Shown: piece after piece, positions 6,120-7,538 of the stretch | Layout: every line of letters starts with the position of its first letter | Position numbering within the stretch: the stretch's first letter is position 1 | Source of the DNA: an uncultured Collinsella sp. | GTDB taxonomy: Bacteria; Actinomycetota; Coriobacteriia; Coriobacteriales; Coriobacteriaceae | Assembly: GCA_900765185.1 (NCBI GenBank) | Contig: CAAFQT010000126.1 | Location: forward strand, 1-7,538 | Reading direction: 5' to 3' | Length of the DNA: 7,538 nt | Translations under genes and position numbers: made by a program | Notes under the pieces: model-generated | The model's database searches: none | What the model was told of the DNA's origin: nothing | The model's input: the letters and a program-made list of their open reading frames with translations, nothing else

Positions 6120-6149
6120 TTGCGTATGGCGGCAGCAGGGTGCTATAAT
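6120..6149 (+). promoter_or_regulatory. Predicted extended -10 promoter for veg-ispE
   Basis: A perfect TATAAT (6144-6149) carries the extended TGC just before it (6141-6143). TTGCGT (6120-6125) lies 18 bases upstream as the -35 element, the same hexamer as at the murE promoter. Transcription should begin near 6156, giving a leader of about 60 bases before the veg ATG. This is the strongest promoter in the window by match to consensus. Confidence 0.75.
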
Positions 6150-6169
6150 ATTAGAGTTTTGTCTATCTT

Positions 6170-6189
6170 AGGGGTATTATCCCCTTTTT
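6170..6189 (+). terminator. Terminator-like hairpin in the veg leader
   Basis: AGGGG (6170-6174) and CCCCT (6181-6185) form a short GC-rich stem around a 6-base loop, followed by TTTTT (6185-6189). It falls about 15 bases downstream of the predicted transcription start and before the veg ribosome site, the position of an attenuator. The stem is only 5 bp, so it may be leaky or may not terminate. Confidence 0.45.
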
Positions 6190-6203
6190 GAATTGCACCT
6201 TCT

Positions 6204-6208
6204 GGAGG
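6204..6208 (+). promoter_or_regulatory. Ribosome binding site that sets the veg start
   Basis: GGAGG, eight bases before the ATG at 6217, favours that start over the in-frame TTG at 6193, which lies upstream of this site and partly follows a T-run. Confidence 0.7.
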
Positions 6209-6216
6209 CCCTGTTC

Positions 6217-6513
6217 ATGGAAGAGATGGAAGTCAATCACGTCGACGACATCCACGAGAAGCTGACCGATATGGTGGGCGATCGCGTCAAGGTTAAGGCC
6301 AACATGGGCCGCACCCGCGTTGTCGAGCGCATGGGCACCATCAAGAGCGTCCACCCCGCCGTCTTTATCGTCGAGGTTGACGAGCGCCGCGGCCGCAAGT
6401 CGCGTCAGTCCTACCAGTATATCGATGTCCTCACCGGTCAGGTCGAGCTGTTCGACCCTGAGAGCGGCGAGCATATCTTTACCCCGCTCGGCAATCAGCT
6501 CGAGGAGCACTAA
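6217..6513 (+). CDS. veg: Veg family protein (DUF1021)
   Basis: Small protein of 98 residues; Bacillus subtilis Veg has 86. The match is recognised from the core: GDRVKVKANMGR, then the RVVERMGTI block, HPAVFIVEVDE, and SYQYIDVLTGQVEL, which line up with the KANGGR..IERSG....YPSVFV and SYSYADILTETVEL segments of B. subtilis Veg. It looks like a compact beta-rich fold with no signal or membrane segment. In B. subtilis, Veg is very highly expressed and has been reported to stimulate biofilm matrix genes; its biochemical activity is not settled, and its role here is unknown. The ATG at 6217 follows GGAGG; the Met at 6226 is a less likely start. It has its own strong promoter and lies two bases upstream of ispE, the same neighbour that veg has nearby in B. 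subtilis. Confidence 0.88.
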   Translation: MEEMEVNHVDDIHEKLTDMVGDRVKVKANMGRTRVVERMGTIKSVHPAVFIVEVDERRGRKSRQSYQYIDVLTGQVELFDPESGEHIFTPLGNQLEEH

Positions 6514-6515
6514 CG

Positions 6516-7412
6516 GTGACCGATCGGTCCCTGACTCTTTCCGCGCCGGCAAAGATTAACCTCTACCTGGGGGTTCATACCGAGCGCGATGACCGCGGCT
6601 ACCACAGGGTCGATTCCCTGATGGCAGCCGTCGGTCTTTCCGATACCGTGACGGTCACGCCGGCGCAGGCGCTGACTGTCCAGACGGTTCCAGCATCAGA
6701 TTTTCCCATGCAAAAGAATACGGCGTATCGGGCTGCGGTTGCCATGGCCGAGCATTATGGTCGCGAGGCAAACATCTGCGTGACGATTGAGAAGCGCATT
6801 CCATTGTGCGCCGGCTTGGGCGGCCCCTCGACGGATGCGGCCGCGGTCATTGTCGCCTTGGCGGAGCTCTGGGGCATTGATCGCACCGACCCAGCGCTCG
6901 ACGACATTGCGCGGGGCATTGGTGCTGACGTCCCGTTCTTTTTGCACGCGAGCCCTGCGTTCTACGTAGGTGGGGGAGACGTGCTGGCAGCCGAGTACCC
7001 CGCGCTGCCCGCGACGCCCGTCGTGCTGGTCAAGCCGCGCGAGGCGAGCGTTTCGACAATTGAAGCCTATCGACGTTTTGACGAGGCCCCGGTGCCTGCG
7101 GACAAGCCCGGCGCGATAGCTTCTGCCTTGCGTGCTGGTGATGCCGAGACGGCATATGCGCTCATCCATAACAACTTGGGTGTCATTTCCGCACAGATGG
7201 AGCCGCAGATTCAAACGGTTCTCGATTGGCTGCGTAAGCAGGACGGCACCGTTGCTGTAGATGTGTGCGGATCGGGTGCCTGCTCGTTTGCCATTTGCGT
7301 CACCGCCGCCACGGCCGAAAGGCTTGCCGACGCTGCCCAGCAAAACGGCTGGTGGTCCTGCGCGACGGAGCTCATTCCCAACACGGTTCGCGTCGAAGTG
7401 CCAAAGAAGTAA
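6516..7412 (+). CDS. ispE: 4-diphosphocytidyl-2-C-methyl-D-erythritol kinase (IspE)
   Basis: GHMP-family kinase of 298 residues that phosphorylates CDP-methylerythritol with ATP, the fourth step of the MEP route to isopentenyl diphosphate and hence to undecaprenyl carriers and quinones. The PAKINLYL motif holds K13, matching the catalytic lysine. The glycine-rich ATP loop reads AGLGGPSTDAA (99-109), with Pro104 where GLGGGSSDAA is commoner. GADVPFF supplies the catalytic aspartate D138, and CGSGACSF (251-258) is the third GHMP motif. The start is GTG at 6516, two bases after the veg stop, with GAGGAG (6502-6507) inside the end of veg, so expression is probably coupled to veg. Length and motif order are normal for the family. 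No terminator was found between its stop and the tRNA gene 49 bases on. Confidence 0.95.
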   Translation: MTDRSLTLSAPAKINLYLGVHTERDDRGYHRVDSLMAAVGLSDTVTVTPAQALTVQTVPASDFPMQKNTAYRAAVAMAEHYGREANICVTIEKRIPLCAGLGGPSTDAAAVIVALAELWGIDRTDPALDDIARGIGADVPFFLHASPAFYVGGGDVLAAEYPALPATPVVLVKPREASVSTIEAYRRFDEAPVPADKPGAIASALRAGDAETAYALIHNNLGVISAQMEPQIQTVLDWLRKQDGTVAVDVCGSGACSFAICVTAATAERLADAAQQNGWWSCATELIPNTVRVEVPKK

Positions 7413-7442
7413 AAATTTCTCTAGCACACGACGGAAATCTTT

Positions 7443-7453
7443 GTTACTATAGT
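7443..7453 (+). promoter_or_regulatory. Possible -10 region of the tRNA-Pro promoter
   Basis: TATAGT (7448-7453), one base off TATAAT, sits nine bases ahead of the tRNA and would start transcription almost at its 5' end. The nine bases GTTACTATA (7443-7451) are also found at the murE promoter (456-464). No convincing -35 element is visible, so read-through from ispE remains possible. Confidence 0.45.
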
Positions 7454-7461
7454 CGAGCTAA

Positions 7462-7538
7462 CGGGTTGTGGCTCAGTTTGGTAGAGCACTGCGTTCGGGA
7501 CGCAGGGGTCGCTGGTTCAAATCCAGTCAACCCGACCA
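7462..7538 (+). tRNA. tRNA-Pro (anticodon CGG)
   Basis: A complete 77-base cloverleaf can be folded by hand. The acceptor stem is 7462-7468 with 7528-7534 (7 bp), the D stem 7471-7474 with 7484-7487, and the D loop carries GG at 7480-7481. The anticodon stem is 7489-7493 with 7501-7505, and the T stem is 7511-7515 with 7523-7527 closing the loop TTCAAAT. The anticodon CGG at 7496-7498 reads the proline codon CCG. The C1-G72 pair and discriminator A (7535) fit proline tRNAs. CCA is encoded at 7536-7538, exactly at the window edge. It follows ispE by 49 bases. Confidence 0.96.

Noticed and set aside
6193..6216. TTG start giving Veg eight extra residues
   Set aside because: The good GGAGG ribosome site lies downstream of this TTG and serves the ATG at 6217.
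6518..6529. 12-bp palindrome at the ispE start codon
   Set aside because: Short palindromes of this size around GATC are common in this sequence, and nothing else marks it as a site.
1..7538. Riboswitches, CRISPR arrays, insertion sequences, attachment sites
   Set aside because: No repeat-spacer pattern, transposase or integrase frame, or known riboswitch core was seen; all gaps between genes are under 190 bases. The tRNA gene at the end could serve as an attachment site, but nothing in the window shows it.

Overview
The window is GC-rich, about 60% by eye, and densely coding. Every gene lies on the + strand. The gene content, the MurE type, the murI-rph-rdgB order known from actinobacteria, and a Veg-ispE pair like that of Firmicutes together suggest a gut actinobacterium of class Coriobacteriia, perhaps Collinsella or a relative. 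The taxonomy is inferred from protein resemblance and was not tested by search. I see no mobile element, CRISPR array, phage gene or defence gene, so this reads as an ordinary chromosomal housekeeping region.

Layout. Positions 1-389 hold the 3' end of an asparagine synthetase gene (asnB), closed by a clear intrinsic terminator at 416-439. A promoter overlaps the tail of that terminator and drives a same-strand block: murE (502-2064), a HAD-family phosphatase (2172-3083), murI (3135-4019), rph (4074-4799), rdgB (4943-5584) and dtd (5588-6034). A strong 12-bp hairpin directly follows dtd. A second promoter (6120-6149) with a short terminator-like hairpin in its leader precedes veg (6217-6513), which is tightly coupled to ispE (6516-7412). 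A tRNA-Pro(CGG) gene (7462-7538) ends exactly at the window edge.

How the genes fit together. MurI makes D-glutamate and MurE adds the third residue of the peptidoglycan stem peptide, so both serve cell-wall precursor synthesis. IspE serves isoprenoid synthesis, which supplies undecaprenyl phosphate, the lipid carrier for the same precursors. Rph, RdgB and Dtd are fidelity enzymes: tRNA 3'-end trimming, removal of non-canonical purine nucleotides, and release of D-amino acids from tRNA. Placing a D-amino-acid-producing racemase with a D-aminoacyl-tRNA deacylase makes physiological sense, but this link is inference.

Points most worth a second look are the diamino-acid specificity of MurE (Arg of the DAP motif is absent), a 22-bp perfect palindrome inside murI, a duplicated AT-rich motif between rph and rdgB, the hairpin-plus-T-run in the veg leader, and strong hairpins without T-runs after murE and dtd. 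No wholly new system is evident.
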